From NCBI GenBank assembly GCA_910586775.1, contig CAJUJN010000058.1, positions 1-26,727 of the forward strand: 26,727 bases of DNA. Reading direction: 5' to 3'. The DNA is from an uncultured Acetatifactor sp. (GTDB taxonomy: Bacteria; Bacillota; Clostridia; Lachnospirales; Lachnospiraceae). Under the pieces are notes generated by a model. The model was not told where the DNA came from. It did no database searches and saw only the letters and a program-made list of their open reading frames with translations. Shown here in pieces: positions 1 through 8,396 of the stretch (the first letter of the stretch is position 1; the number at the start of each line of letters is the position of its first letter). The position numbers and the translations under genes were made by a program.

Positions 1-1
1 C

Positions 2-25
2 AAAGTGCTTCATACGGCACTTTTT
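2..25 (+). terminator. Rho-independent terminator for a gene left of the window
   Basis: AAAGTGC (2-8) pairs perfectly with GCACTTT (17-23) across an 8-nt loop and is followed by further T residues. It would end a plus-strand transcript entering from the left. The symmetric A-run means weak action on the other strand is also possible. Confidence 0.6.
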
Positions 26-26
26 G

Positions 27-403
27 TTAAAAACTTGTAAAGTAGTGTATTATTATATCCACTTTTTCATTTATTCACAACATTGTTTTATCATTGGCAT
101 CCTCATATTCTATTTGTCTCATTTATATAACCCGTCTTTCTGCGAAAGACAGCAATGCTCCATGAGACAGTTTCACTGGCTTACGCTTTTTATTTTTGTT
201 TCCTTCTGATACTATTTATATAAGACTGACACACTACAGAATACGTGGCGGTGAGTGGCGGGGCTGTATAGCAGCGCCCCGTATTTATATATATTGTCGG
301 TCATCCGTTTCTCTTCCAAAGTCGACTCAATTTCGCCGGATGACCAGTCACTGTCAGTTTTATCACTATATTACCAGGAGGTAGTTTCTTGTCTTTTAAA
401 ATT
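27..403. other. Intergenic stretch, no gene recognised
   Basis: Short open frames here have no ribosome binding site and no protein-like composition. The only structure seen is a 6-bp stem CGGGGC/GCCCCG at 259-281 with an 11-nt loop and no T-tract after it on either strand. It could be a weak terminator for the minus-strand operon that ends just to the right, but that is not well supported. Confidence 0.4.
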
Positions 404-502
404 TTAAAACGCAACTGCTGTGGGCTTGATGTCCACAAAACATGGATCTATTTGCGAGGATGCTTCTGAAGCGTATTCCTTTCCATCCAGGGTAAGAAGA
501 TG
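404..502 (-). pseudogene. C-terminal tail of a deleted gene downstream of the creatininase gene
   Basis: A minus-strand frame is open for 33 codons between an in-frame TGA (503-505) and a TAA (404-406). It reads like a natural protein C-terminus (…LDGKEYASEASSQIDP…, ending in KPTAVAF) and has ordinary codon choice, but no start codon or ribosome binding site. It lies 15 bp after the creatininase-family gene in the same direction. I infer the remnant of a further operon gene that lost nearly all of its length. The family is not recognised. A 41-codon frame starting with ATG at 521, overlapping the creatininase stop, covers the same bases but has a less protein-like sequence. Confidence 0.35.
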
Positions 503-517
503 TCATACAATAAACTT

Positions 518-1315
518 TCATGACATTTCCTCCCCCAGCAGCATTCCATGGCTCATATATTTTTCAGGATTTCTCCTCCAGTCCTCTACCCGCTTTAAGA
601 TCTCCTTCACTGCCGCCTCATAAATTTCTTCCCCGAACTGAGCGGTGGCATTCTCCGGCCTGAGTTGTGACATCACGCCATATTCCAGCTCCGGCACAGC
701 CAGTGACAGATCCACTGTCTGAGGATGGGATGCCAGAAGGTGGGAAGTCTCCCATCCTCCTGCGTGGTCTCCTGCCGGGTCATACTTCCCCCGAAGCAAT
801 AGGAAATCCGCCAGTGCCATTCCCGCAATCCGTCTCCATTTCTTGTCATACGCCCATTGATTGTAAGAAAGTACTGCGCTTCTCGCGTGATCCACCAGAG
901 GATAATGCCCCACCACAAACACCACCAGCAAAAAGCCATAAGACGCAGCCTCCGCCATAATATGAATCAGATGCTGTTGGTAATGCCTTATCTGCTCCAT
1001 ACCGGAGAATGGAAATCTCTCTTCCCTTAACAGAGTGCTGTCTATCCCCAGCCTTTTCCCGATTCCCTCCTGATATTCAGGGTCCGTCTCCAGCAGAGAG
1101 CCTGCCCTGCTCTCTCCATAATAGACGGAAGGAAAAGCCACACCGCCCGCAGACGCACACCGCAAAGCTATCTCTTCCGCCTGCAGTCCGTCCGCTCCCA
1201 TTGGATTATGTAAACCATGCCACTCCAGTGTTCCCAAGGGAACATAGGCCACCGGACATTCCTCCCTCCTGGCCCGCAGTTCTTCGGGCCGGAGATATTG
1301 AAATCTTACTTCCAT
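518..1315 (-). CDS. Creatininase-family amidohydrolase
   Basis: This 265-residue protein belongs to the creatininase/creatinine amidohydrolase family, metal-dependent hydrolases acting on cyclic or linear amides. The family core is visible: PLGTLEWHG with Glu31 and His33, then MGADGLQAEE with Asp42, which are metal ligands in characterised members, and a later GGWETS stretch matching the family's second Glu-containing site. I chose the ATG at 1315 because GAGAGGAG precedes it by a suitable distance; an open frame to 1372 lacks a binding site. It is the last intact gene of the yesMN-like/sugar ABC operon, so its substrate is probably an amide-bearing sugar derivative or a product of the imported compound. 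That is inference; creatinine itself is unlikely from the context. Confidence 0.85.
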   Translation of the reverse strand: MEVRFQYLRPEELRARREECPVAYVPLGTLEWHGLHNPMGADGLQAEEIALRCASAGGVAFPSVYYGESRAGSLLETDPEYQEGIGKRLGIDSTLLREERFPFSGMEQIRHYQQHLIHIMAEAASYGFLLVVFVVGHYPLVDHARSAVLSYNQWAYDKKWRRIAGMALADFLLLRGKYDPAGDHAGGWETSHLLASHPQTVDLSLAVPELEYGVMSQLRPENATAQFGEEIYEAAVKEILKRVEDWRRNPEKYMSHGMLLGEEMS

Positions 1316-1413
1316 AATAAATAATCGCTCCTCTCTCAGCCTGCTGTATTGGGTCCGCAGACTCCGATACACCTGTAAAATATCTCTGTGCCGTATGTAG
1401 CAGGATTGTTGAC

Positions 1414-2259
1414 TTAACCTTTAATTCCGCCCATAATCATTCCTTCCATGAACAGCTTCTGGCATAGGAAGAACAGAATCATGATAGGTATGACGGACAC
1501 CACAGCCCCGGCAAACAATAGATTATAATTGTTGCCGTAGGGAGACAGATAGGTCTGCAGACCCACGGTCAGCGTGAAGTTCACGTTCTTGGACATGACG
1601 ATCAGCGGCCAGAGGAAATCGTTCCAGGACGTAGTAGCCTGCAGGATAATCATAGATGTAAAAGCAGGCTTCATCAGAGGCGCCATAATATGTAAGTAAA
1701 TTCTGACCTCTCCGCATCCGTCTATCCTTGCTGCATCCATATAGTCCGATGAGAGGGTCTGGGCGTACTGCAGGAAAAAGTAAATGGTAAAACCTGAAAC
1801 TGCAAAAGGCAGCACCACTCCCATATAGGAATTGAGCAGCTGAAACTGGCTCATTTCATTGTACAGTGGAATCATCAGAGTCTCCACCGGAATCATCATG
1901 GTGGAGAGAATCAGCACCAGAATAATTTTTCTGCCTTTGAAATCATACATTGCCACACCATACCCCACCATAGAGGAAAAAGTGATCGACAAAAAGGTGA
2001 AAATAATGGTGATCAGGATACTGTTCTTAAACCAGGAAAAAAACAAACCATTGTCATCTGTCCTGAGCATGGAATAATTCTCCACTCCAAGCATATCTGG
2101 TGTAATTTTTAGAGCAATCCCGTTTTTGAACACCAGACTCATATCCGTGACAAAGGAGGTAATCACAAGATAAACAAAGGGAGCCAGGCAGATCACCACC
2201 ACCAGAAACAGCAGAACCACCACACAACATTGATAAATCATATTTTTCTTCCGTTTCAA
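1414..2259 (-). CDS. CUT1 sugar ABC transporter permease (MalG/AraQ-like)
   Basis: An inner-membrane permease of 281 residues with a hydrophobic N-terminal helix and about six membrane segments. The cytoplasmic EAA loop is clear (MDAARIDGCGEVRIYLHIMAP), the site where the transport ATPase docks in this family. The start is TTG at 2259: GGAGGGG lies about ten bases ahead of it, inside the end of the preceding permease gene, and the first residues KRKKN are a typical positive start. An ATG six codons later is a less likely start. Only six bases separate the genes, so translation is probably coupled. It would form a heterodimer with the 2266-3162 permease. No ATPase gene lies in the operon. Confidence 0.93.
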   Translation of the reverse strand: MKRKKNMIYQCCVVVLLFLVVVICLAPFVYLVITSFVTDMSLVFKNGIALKITPDMLGVENYSMLRTDDNGLFFSWFKNSILITIIFTFLSITFSSMVGYGVAMYDFKGRKIILVLILSTMMIPVETLMIPLYNEMSQFQLLNSYMGVVLPFAVSGFTIYFFLQYAQTLSSDYMDAARIDGCGEVRIYLHIMAPLMKPAFTSMIILQATTSWNDFLWPLIVMSKNVNFTLTVGLQTYLSPYGNNYNLLFAGAVVSVIPIMILFFLCQKLFMEGMIMGGIKG

Positions 2260-2265
2260 TGTATT

Positions 2266-3162
2266 TCACCCCTCCTTCTTTCCTATGCGTAAAAACTTGA
2301 TATAAACTACGTTCAGGATCATCAGCAGCACAAAAAGGGCAACGGACATGGCAGACGCATAACCCATATCAAACTGGCCAAAGGCCGTACGGTAAATATA
2401 GAGTACTATTGTCAGGCCAATGTCTCCGGGGGTCTTACTGTTGGGCCAAAGTACATAACTTTCCCCAAACATCCGCAAACCGCCGTAAGTAAGAATCGTC
2501 ACCACGAAAATAAGGATAGGCTTTACCCCCGGCAGAGTCACGTGCCGGAACCTCTGCCATGCGGAAGCCCCGTCCACATAGGCAGCATCATACAATTCAG
2601 GCGGAATGGTCTGCAGAGCAGAAAGGAAATACAGAATATTCGTTCCCAGCCAGCGCCAGGTGGAAGTGAACACCAGGGCCACAATTCCCGTAAGTGCTGT
2701 GTCATAGAGCCATTCCTTAGGCTCTGCCCCAAAGAACCGCATCAGCAGGTTCAGCGGAGTGTCCACATTACTGCCGAAAAACAAGCGGAAAAAGATACCT
2801 GCCACGATGATGGAGGTCAGTGCCGGAATATAAATAGCTGTCCGAAACACATTCCGGCATGGGGTAAGGCGATTGTTCAGAAGCACTGCCAAGAGGAGTG
2901 CCAAAACCACATTGACCAGAATGATTCCCACCGTAAACCCCAGGCTGTTACGGATCGCCGCTCCGATGTGGGGATCTGTCAGGAGACGTTCATAATTGCT
3001 CAACCCCACATACCGATACTTGCTGATCCCCTCCAGCTTGTGAAAGCTTGTATATACCATACTGATCATGGGATATAACAGGAACAGGAAAAAGGAGATC
3101 AGAAAGGGGGCGCAAAAGAAATAGGGTGCTGTTTTCTGAGTAATCAGTCTTTTTTTCTTCAT
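2266..3162 (-). CDS. CUT1 sugar ABC transporter permease (MalF/UgpA-like)
   Basis: A 298-residue polytopic membrane protein beginning with a basic stretch and a hydrophobic segment (about residues 13-35), with five further helices. The EAA motif is seen around ELYDAAYVDGASAWQRFRHV. It is the first permease of the pair and follows the solute-binding lipoprotein gene, the usual order for carbohydrate uptake systems. An AGGTAGG-like binding site precedes the ATG. The gene is separated from the upstream binding-protein gene by 82 bases that contain a strong stem-loop, which may set a lower expression level for the permeases. Confidence 0.93.
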   Translation of the reverse strand: MKKKRLITQKTAPYFFCAPFLISFFLFLLYPMISMVYTSFHKLEGISKYRYVGLSNYERLLTDPHIGAAIRNSLGFTVGIILVNVVLALLLAVLLNNRLTPCRNVFRTAIYIPALTSIIVAGIFFRLFFGSNVDTPLNLLMRFFGAEPKEWLYDTALTGIVALVFTSTWRWLGTNILYFLSALQTIPPELYDAAYVDGASAWQRFRHVTLPGVKPILIFVVTILTYGGLRMFGESYVLWPNSKTPGDIGLTIVLYIYRTAFGQFDMGYASAMSVALFVLLMILNVVYIKFLRIGKKEG

Positions 3163-3183
3163 GTTCCTACCTTTCTACACAGG

Positions 3184-3227
3184 TCAGGCGCCTGCCAGTC
3201 AGATTCTCCCTGCTTACAGGCGCCTGA
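3184..3227 (-). promoter_or_regulatory. Intercistronic stem-loop between binding-protein and permease genes
   Basis: TCAGGCGCCTG (3184-3194) and CAGGCGCCTGA (3217-3227) are perfect 11-bp complements around a 22-nt loop. In the minus-strand transcript it lies directly after the solute-binding protein stop. No U-run follows on that strand, so a full terminator is unlikely. A 3' stabilising or partial-attenuation hairpin, common after binding-protein genes in such operons, fits better. Confidence 0.6.
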
Positions 3228-3244
3228 TTGCTTTTTTCATTTTA

Positions 3245-4642
3245 CTACTTTGCACTCTCAATCTCAGCGGCCGCATTACTCAGCGCCTCTTCCGGCGAAG
3301 CACTCTTCTCGTTCAATACTCTGAAGAGAATATCCGTGGCGATCAGAGAGTTGGCCAGTGAAAACTGGGGAGATGCAGTGATGTTGCTTGGATGAAACTT
3401 ATCCTTCATTCCCAGTACCACATCAAAAATATCCATTCCGAAATAATCGGTATATTTATTCTGAGTCTTCATGACATCTGTCTCCCAAATATCCCATCTG
3501 AGAGGATCGAAACCTAACACGTTCCAGATCTTTCCTGCGCCCTCTGCACTGATCTTGGCTTCTGCCAGAAAACGGGAAGCCAAATCCGGGCTTTCACATT
3601 GAGTGGTAATACTGGTAGCCGTCCCGCCGAATACCGGATAAACGCTGCTCTCATCCCACACAGGAGGAGCTGCTACCTGAATCTTGCCGGACAGCTCAGG
3701 CATATAATCCGTAAATCTGCCCATGTACCACAGACATTCCAGCATAGATGCCGCGCCGCCCTGAGACATATAACCGTAATATTCTTCCGTGTGGAAACCG
3801 CCGCCAGGGGTGGTCACTGCCGTTCCATCCTCGATCATGCTCAGCATGAAATCAAGTACTTCTGCATTCTCCTTACTGTTAATGATACAGTTTCCGTCCT
3901 CGTCGAAATAGTCTCCGCCCTTCTCTCCTGCCATGATGTAGTAGCTCCAGGAGTCGTTTACCTCAAAAGTGATGATGGGCTTGCCGGTAGCCTCAAGCAC
4001 CTTCTTGCCGGCATCATGCAAGTCCTCCCAAGTCACAATATCCTCCACTTTGACCCCTGCCTGATCCAGAATTTCCGTATTGTAGAACATAATCGGCGCA
4101 CCTACGTGGTACTCTATGCCATAATAATTTCCGTTGTACTTATAAATATCCAGTACCGGCTCCAGGAAACTCTGCTTCTCCGGTTCAATAATATCGTTCA
4201 GGGGAACGAAAACCTCCGTATCTCCCTGCATAAAATCACTGAATCGGGCTACGTTTACATCCACAATATCCGGAGCTCCGTCACCGGACTGTAAGGTAAT
4301 CAGCAGCTTGCTGTGCATATCTTCCGTAGGGTAAGTCTCTGTCTGCAGCTCAATGGTCTCATCCGGATGCTTTTCATTCCACACAGTCACCGCATCCTGC
4401 ATAAATTCCGTGTGCTGCTCCACGTAAGTCCAAAAGGTCAACTGGGTGGCTTCCCCTGTAGACGCATCGACGTTCTGGCTCTCCTGAGACTCTTCCGGTG
4501 CATCTGTCTCCTCCTGAGAGCCTGCCTCAGCCGGTGCAGATCCGGCATTGTCAGCTTCACCCGCGGTACTCCCGCCACAGCCGCCAAGAAGAGAGACTGC
4601 CAGCGCACTACTCAACAACATTGCTACAATTCTTCTTTTCAT
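3245..4642 (-). CDS. Extracellular solute-binding lipoprotein, family 1 (sugar ABC transporter)
   Basis: A 465-residue precursor. It has a type II signal peptide: basic MKRR, a hydrophobic stretch, then LLGGC with Cys22 as the lipidation site, followed by a low-complexity Gly/Ala/Glu/Ser linker of about 40 residues. The mature part starts TQLTFWTYVEQH, as in family 1 binding proteins of CUT1 transporters, and includes aromatic positions typical of sugar sites. I chose ATG 4642, ten codons inside the longest frame, since AGGAAAGG precedes it and it gives a standard signal peptide. It captures the substrate outside the cell and delivers it to the two permeases downstream. Substrate identity cannot be read from the sequence. 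Confidence 0.94.
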   Translation of the reverse strand: MKRRIVAMLLSSALAVSLLGGCGGSTAGEADNAGSAPAEAGSQEETDAPEESQESQNVDASTGEATQLTFWTYVEQHTEFMQDAVTVWNEKHPDETIELQTETYPTEDMHSKLLITLQSGDGAPDIVDVNVARFSDFMQGDTEVFVPLNDIIEPEKQSFLEPVLDIYKYNGNYYGIEYHVGAPIMFYNTEILDQAGVKVEDIVTWEDLHDAGKKVLEATGKPIITFEVNDSWSYYIMAGEKGGDYFDEDGNCIINSKENAEVLDFMLSMIEDGTAVTTPGGGFHTEEYYGYMSQGGAASMLECLWYMGRFTDYMPELSGKIQVAAPPVWDESSVYPVFGGTATSITTQCESPDLASRFLAEAKISAEGAGKIWNVLGFDPLRWDIWETDVMKTQNKYTDYFGMDIFDVVLGMKDKFHPSNITASPQFSLANSLIATDILFRVLNEKSASPEEALSNAAAEIESAK

Positions 4643-4723
4643 AACCTTTTCCTTTCCTCTCTTGTCCTGCATGTAAATGTTCCAACAAGTGCTGCCGTGT
4701 TCTGCAAGACAGTTTATAAAAAT

Positions 4724-4752
4724 ATTATAGGAAAAGTGCTTTTTTCAATCCA
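4724..4752 (-). promoter_or_regulatory. Candidate promoter for the solute-binding protein gene
   Basis: A perfect -10 TATAAT (4724-4729 on the complement) lies 17 bases from a weak -35 TGGATT (4747-4752). It sits in the 144-base gap between the response-regulator stop and the binding-protein start. A weak -35 is what an activator-dependent promoter would show; the neighbouring AraC-type regulator is the obvious candidate activator. No operator was identified. Confidence 0.45.
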
Positions 4753-4786
4753 TTAAGAATTTTATCCTCTTTTCTAACTATTTTGT

Positions 4787-6334
4787 CTATTCTCGTCTCA
4801 TCTTTCCATATTTTTTTGTATAATCTGACGGTGCTATGCCGTATATCTCCTTGAACAGCATGTAAAAATAGTTATAATTGTAAATTCCCACCGCGCCTGC
4901 CACCTCATTTAAGGAAAGCCTGCCCTGATTCATCAGTTCCTTCGCTCTCTCCATCCGGGTCAGGTTAATATAATTCACCAGGGTAGTTCCTGTCTCCTTC
5001 CTGAAGATGCGGCTTAGATAAGAAGGACTGACCGACAGCTTTTCCGCAATCACAGATAAAGATATCTTTTCCTGATATCCAGCTTCTATACAAGCTATGG
5101 CATCCTGAATGATCCCACTGTAGGAGGAAAGCTTTCCTGACTTTCTAATCTCCTCCTGAAGCAGGCGGAATTTCTCTGTCAGATAATCCTTCAGCTCCTG
5201 GAACGTGCCGATCCGAAAGTATTCTTCATAGGGATTTTCCTTTCCGAAGATCACATCCTCTGCAATCCCCTGTTCTTCCATCTTCCTGATGAGCAGAGTC
5301 ATAATCTCCACATAGAACACCTGCATCTGACTCCTGGAGTAGGCCTGCTGTTCCAACTGCGTAAAGAGCTCATCAAAAAGCTCATACATGGATTCCCCTG
5401 TCTGCAGGTACTGTATGAGCCTCTCCTCCTGACAGATGCTCCACTTAAATATCTCTGCGGCAGCCCGCTCCTCCATGAATGCGATAAATGCCTTTTCTCC
5501 ACGAAAGTCATGCTCTTTCTGGATATCTCTGACTCTCCCCAGCATCTCAGAGATATTTTCACATTTCTCCATGATCCTGGACACCACAAAAGACATATCT
5601 ACACTGTAAAAACGTTTCACATTCCTCTGAATCTGCTCCACAATCCCTGAGATTTCCTGTGCTTCTTTGTTCTCTGCTGATAAAAGAATGAGAAAATTTT
5701 CTCTTTCCAGTTGAATCACCAGATAATCCCGATAATACTTGATTGTTTCATCCATGAGTATCTGCACGGCTTCTTCGCTGACAGATGTGCCTTCCGTATC
5801 CATCCTTCCCAGAATCAATACCAGCGCACCTCTGATCCATTCCATGTGCAGCTCCTTTAATTCCTCCTGCCGCTGAGAATAACGATCATGGAGAAGCAGA
5901 TAGATCACATGTTCCCGCATTTCCTGTATGGAATAGTCCGGGGAAGCTCCGCCGTACACATTCAGTGCAGCAATTGCGGTGGCAATGGCATTCTCCAGCA
6001 CCTCCTCCGTCAACTGATGCTTTAGAAGATAGTCACTGGCGCCTCCCTTGAGGCTCCTCCTCACATAGTCAAAATTGTCAAAGGCGCTGATGGCGATTAC
6101 CTGCATCCGTTCTTCATATCGATTGATATAATCAATCAGCTCCATACCGTCGATACCCGGCATGCTGATATCTGTGATGACGATATCCGGATGATACCGC
6201 TCAATAAGCTCCATCCCTTCCCTTCCATTCACAGCCTCCCCTGCCAGCTCACAGGCAAGGCTCTCCCAGTGGATCATCCTCCTTAACTGAAGCAGGATTA
6301 TGGGATCATCATCCACCAACAGAATTTTATACAT
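4787..6334 (-). CDS. YesN-like response regulator with AraC-type DNA-binding domain
   Basis: A 515-residue cytoplasmic regulator. The N-terminal receiver domain (about 1-120) shows the acidic pair DDD at 8-10, phospho-acceptor Asp55 in IVITDISMPG and the Lys of DYLLKHQ. A long middle region of about 280 residues follows, as usual for YesN-type proteins. The C-terminal 100 residues are an AraC/XylS double helix-turn-helix (SVIAEKLSVSPSYLSRIFRK and the MERAKELM…NEVAGAVG part). The gene overlaps the sensor-kinase stop by eight bases, so the two are translationally coupled. By family precedent it activates the adjacent transporter genes when phosphorylated by the partner kinase. Confidence 0.94.
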   Translation of the reverse strand: MYKILLVDDDPIILLQLRRMIHWESLACELAGEAVNGREGMELIERYHPDIVITDISMPGIDGMELIDYINRYEERMQVIAISAFDNFDYVRRSLKGGASDYLLKHQLTEEVLENAIATAIAALNVYGGASPDYSIQEMREHVIYLLLHDRYSQRQEELKELHMEWIRGALVLILGRMDTEGTSVSEEAVQILMDETIKYYRDYLVIQLERENFLILLSAENKEAQEISGIVEQIQRNVKRFYSVDMSFVVSRIMEKCENISEMLGRVRDIQKEHDFRGEKAFIAFMEERAAAEIFKWSICQEERLIQYLQTGESMYELFDELFTQLEQQAYSRSQMQVFYVEIMTLLIRKMEEQGIAEDVIFGKENPYEEYFRIGTFQELKDYLTEKFRLLQEEIRKSGKLSSYSGIIQDAIACIEAGYQEKISLSVIAEKLSVSPSYLSRIFRKETGTTLVNYINLTRMERAKELMNQGRLSLNEVAGAVGIYNYNYFYMLFKEIYGIAPSDYTKKYGKMRRE

Positions 6335-8252
6335 TGGCTATCCCTTCCTTTCTGAGCACTGGCAGACGAATCTCTGTGGTGGTAAATATGTTCTTTTCAC
6401 TTTTCATGATAAGGCCGTATTCCTCCCCCATCATCAGCCTGATCCTCCTGTCCACATTGCCGATCCCAATCCCGCTGAACCTGGCCTTCTCCTGATTACT
6501 GGGTTCGCTGATTACCTTTTCTATCCTGTCGCTCTCAATTCCAATCCCGTTATCCGTAATCGTAAAAAATATATGATTCTCCCGGCGAGATCCCTTGATG
6601 GAGATCACGCCTCTTCTGTTGGCAGGTTCGATTCCATGAATAATAGAGTTTTCCACTACCGGCTGCAGAATAAAGCGCGGTATCATACAGGATCTGATCC
6701 CTTCCTCGATCTGTATATCCACTGTGAATTTTCCCAGAAGACGGTAATCCTGGATAGTGATATAGTTTCTGATCAGCCGTATCTCATCCTCCACAGTATG
6801 CATACTGTCGTCATTTTTCATACTGTCACACAAAAGACCAATGGTGGCATTGATCAGAACCTCTATAGTCTCCTCCCTCTTCATTTTGGCTATATAGGAT
6901 ACAGTATTCAAAGTATTGGAAAGAAAGTGTGGATTAATCTGTGCCTGCAGAGCCTGTATCTCCAGCTTTCTTTTCTCCTTTTCATCGCCCCGTATCCGCT
7001 CCATCAGGCCATTTATCTCTCTGGCCATCTTATTGAACTGCCCCACCAGTCTGGTAATCTCATCGTTGCCTGTTTCCTCCAGCACAATATCCAGGTTTCC
7101 CTTTTCAAATTCTCCGATCCCGCGGATTGCCTCATTCATGGGTACCAGAATACTGTAGGAAAACAAAAAGGTAAACCCGATTCCCAATAGCAGACTGATC
7201 AGAGCTCCTGCCAGAGAGCTGGAGAGCACTGACTTGCGATCTGCCCTCAAATATTCCTGCGGAATCAGAAAAAATACCCGCCAGTCATTTTCTTCCATCT
7301 TGCGGCTCAGAGGGACCATCTTCTGTCCGTGTATCACCACAGCCTCAGACTTCTTCCTTCCTGCTCTCTCCGCTATCTCCAGTACCTCCGGGTAGGAATA
7401 AGTCTCCCCTACCACCGCATAATCGCCGGCTGTGGAGATAATAATCCCCTCCGAATCCATGATAAAAATCTCCGCTCCGATCTCCTGATTGAGAGTCTTA
7501 TATATATCGGAAAAATTGCTCTCGTTTATCTGCATGACCATGTACCCGATCACTTCACCTGTCTCCTTCTGCTTGACCACCTTTCCTATGACGATCTCTC
7601 CGCCCCACTTGTTTGCTCTTCCCCTGTATCTGCTGTCCTCACCGTTCACTGCCTTAAACACACATTTTCCGTCATTCTCATAACATTCCTTCAGGAGCGA
7701 TTCCAGGAATTCCCCCTCCAGCCTGGCGTTATAAATCACTTCCCCGTACACATTCACACTCTGATGATCCAGAGTATACAGGGTAATGCTGGAAGCAATA
7801 TTGTCAAACACATATTTACTGCTCATCACTTTGCCGATGTCCACCTTGGCGCTGTTAAGCATACGGCTGTTGTATTTGTCATAATCAATCAGCACATCCT
7901 GTATCTGTGACATATAGCTGATCTCTATGCTGTCATTACGCGCCTTTTCAATGATCCTGTCCACACTGCTGCTCAGTTGGTTCATCACCTCATTTACCGA
8001 GACAAAGACCTTCTCCTGAATGACCCGGCTGCTTTTCTGATAAGACCAGGTCTGTGTCAGGATCATGGGCAACAACGTAGCAAAAATGAACATGATAAAC
8101 AGACGGCTGAAAATATCCACCGTCCTTATCCAACTGATCACTGCATTTCCCGCCCTTCTACCCATAGCCGTCACAGATGAAGAAGACGGAGCCTGCGATG
8201 CTCCTCCCACAAGCTGTCTGAACCGTTTCCTCAGCCTTTTGATTCGCTCCAT
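6327..8252 (-). CDS. YesM-like sensor histidine kinase
   Basis: A 641-residue membrane kinase of the YesM/LytS-like class. It has a first membrane segment (around residues 50-75), a large extracellular sensing region of roughly 250 residues with a dCache-like position, a second segment (SLLLGIGFTFLFSYS), a HAMP linker (IRGIGEFEKGNLDIVL), a His_kinase domain with QAQINPHFL (His442) and an HATPase domain with N-box QPVVENSIIHG, DNGIGI and GIGIGN. The start ATG 8252 is chosen because AAAGGAG lies eight bases ahead; the ATG two codons earlier would be one base from the site, and the long upstream frame lacks one. It probably senses an extracellular carbohydrate or related compound for the downstream transporter. 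Confidence 0.94.
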   Translation of the reverse strand: MERIKRLRKRFRQLVGGASQAPSSSSVTAMGRRAGNAVISWIRTVDIFSRLFIMFIFATLLPMILTQTWSYQKSSRVIQEKVFVSVNEVMNQLSSSVDRIIEKARNDSIEISYMSQIQDVLIDYDKYNSRMLNSAKVDIGKVMSSKYVFDNIASSITLYTLDHQSVNVYGEVIYNARLEGEFLESLLKECYENDGKCVFKAVNGEDSRYRGRANKWGGEIVIGKVVKQKETGEVIGYMVMQINESNFSDIYKTLNQEIGAEIFIMDSEGIIISTAGDYAVVGETYSYPEVLEIAERAGRKKSEAVVIHGQKMVPLSRKMEENDWRVFFLIPQEYLRADRKSVLSSSLAGALISLLLGIGFTFLFSYSILVPMNEAIRGIGEFEKGNLDIVLEETGNDEITRLVGQFNKMAREINGLMERIRGDEKEKRKLEIQALQAQINPHFLSNTLNTVSYIAKMKREETIEVLINATIGLLCDSMKNDDSMHTVEDEIRLIRNYITIQDYRLLGKFTVDIQIEEGIRSCMIPRFILQPVVENSIIHGIEPANRRGVISIKGSRRENHIFFTITDNGIGIESDRIEKVISEPSNQEKARFSGIGIGNVDRRIRLMMGEEYGLIMKSEKNIFTTTEIRLPVLRKEGIANV

Positions 8253-8313
8253 CCCCATACTCCTTTCTTGCCCATATCCTTTCTGTACTCTTAAGATGTC
8301 CGTATTCTGATTC

Positions 8314-8322
8314 AGTATAACA
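8314..8322 (-). promoter_or_regulatory. Extended -10 promoter for the kinase-regulator operon
   Basis: On the minus strand TGTTATACT is an extended -10 (TGn plus TATACT). The -35 region 17 bases away is AT-rich and poor. It lies about 60 bases ahead of the kinase start codon, suitable for operon transcription. Assigned by pattern only. Confidence 0.4.
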
Positions 8323-8396
8323 TGAGAAAGGGACATATTAAAAACAAATATATCTTTATCCCTATAACAAAAGGTTACAGACAAAACATTGTCCAT

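Noticed and set aside
259..281. GC-rich hairpin considered as terminator of the sugar operon
   Set aside because: Six-base stem with an 11-base loop and no T-run on the minus strand; too weak to annotate.
24..384. Two short plus-strand open frames of about 60 codons at the left edge
   Set aside because: No ribosome binding site, odd amino-acid composition with many aromatic and Cys residues, and no family resemblance; taken as chance frames in AT-rich intergenic DNA.
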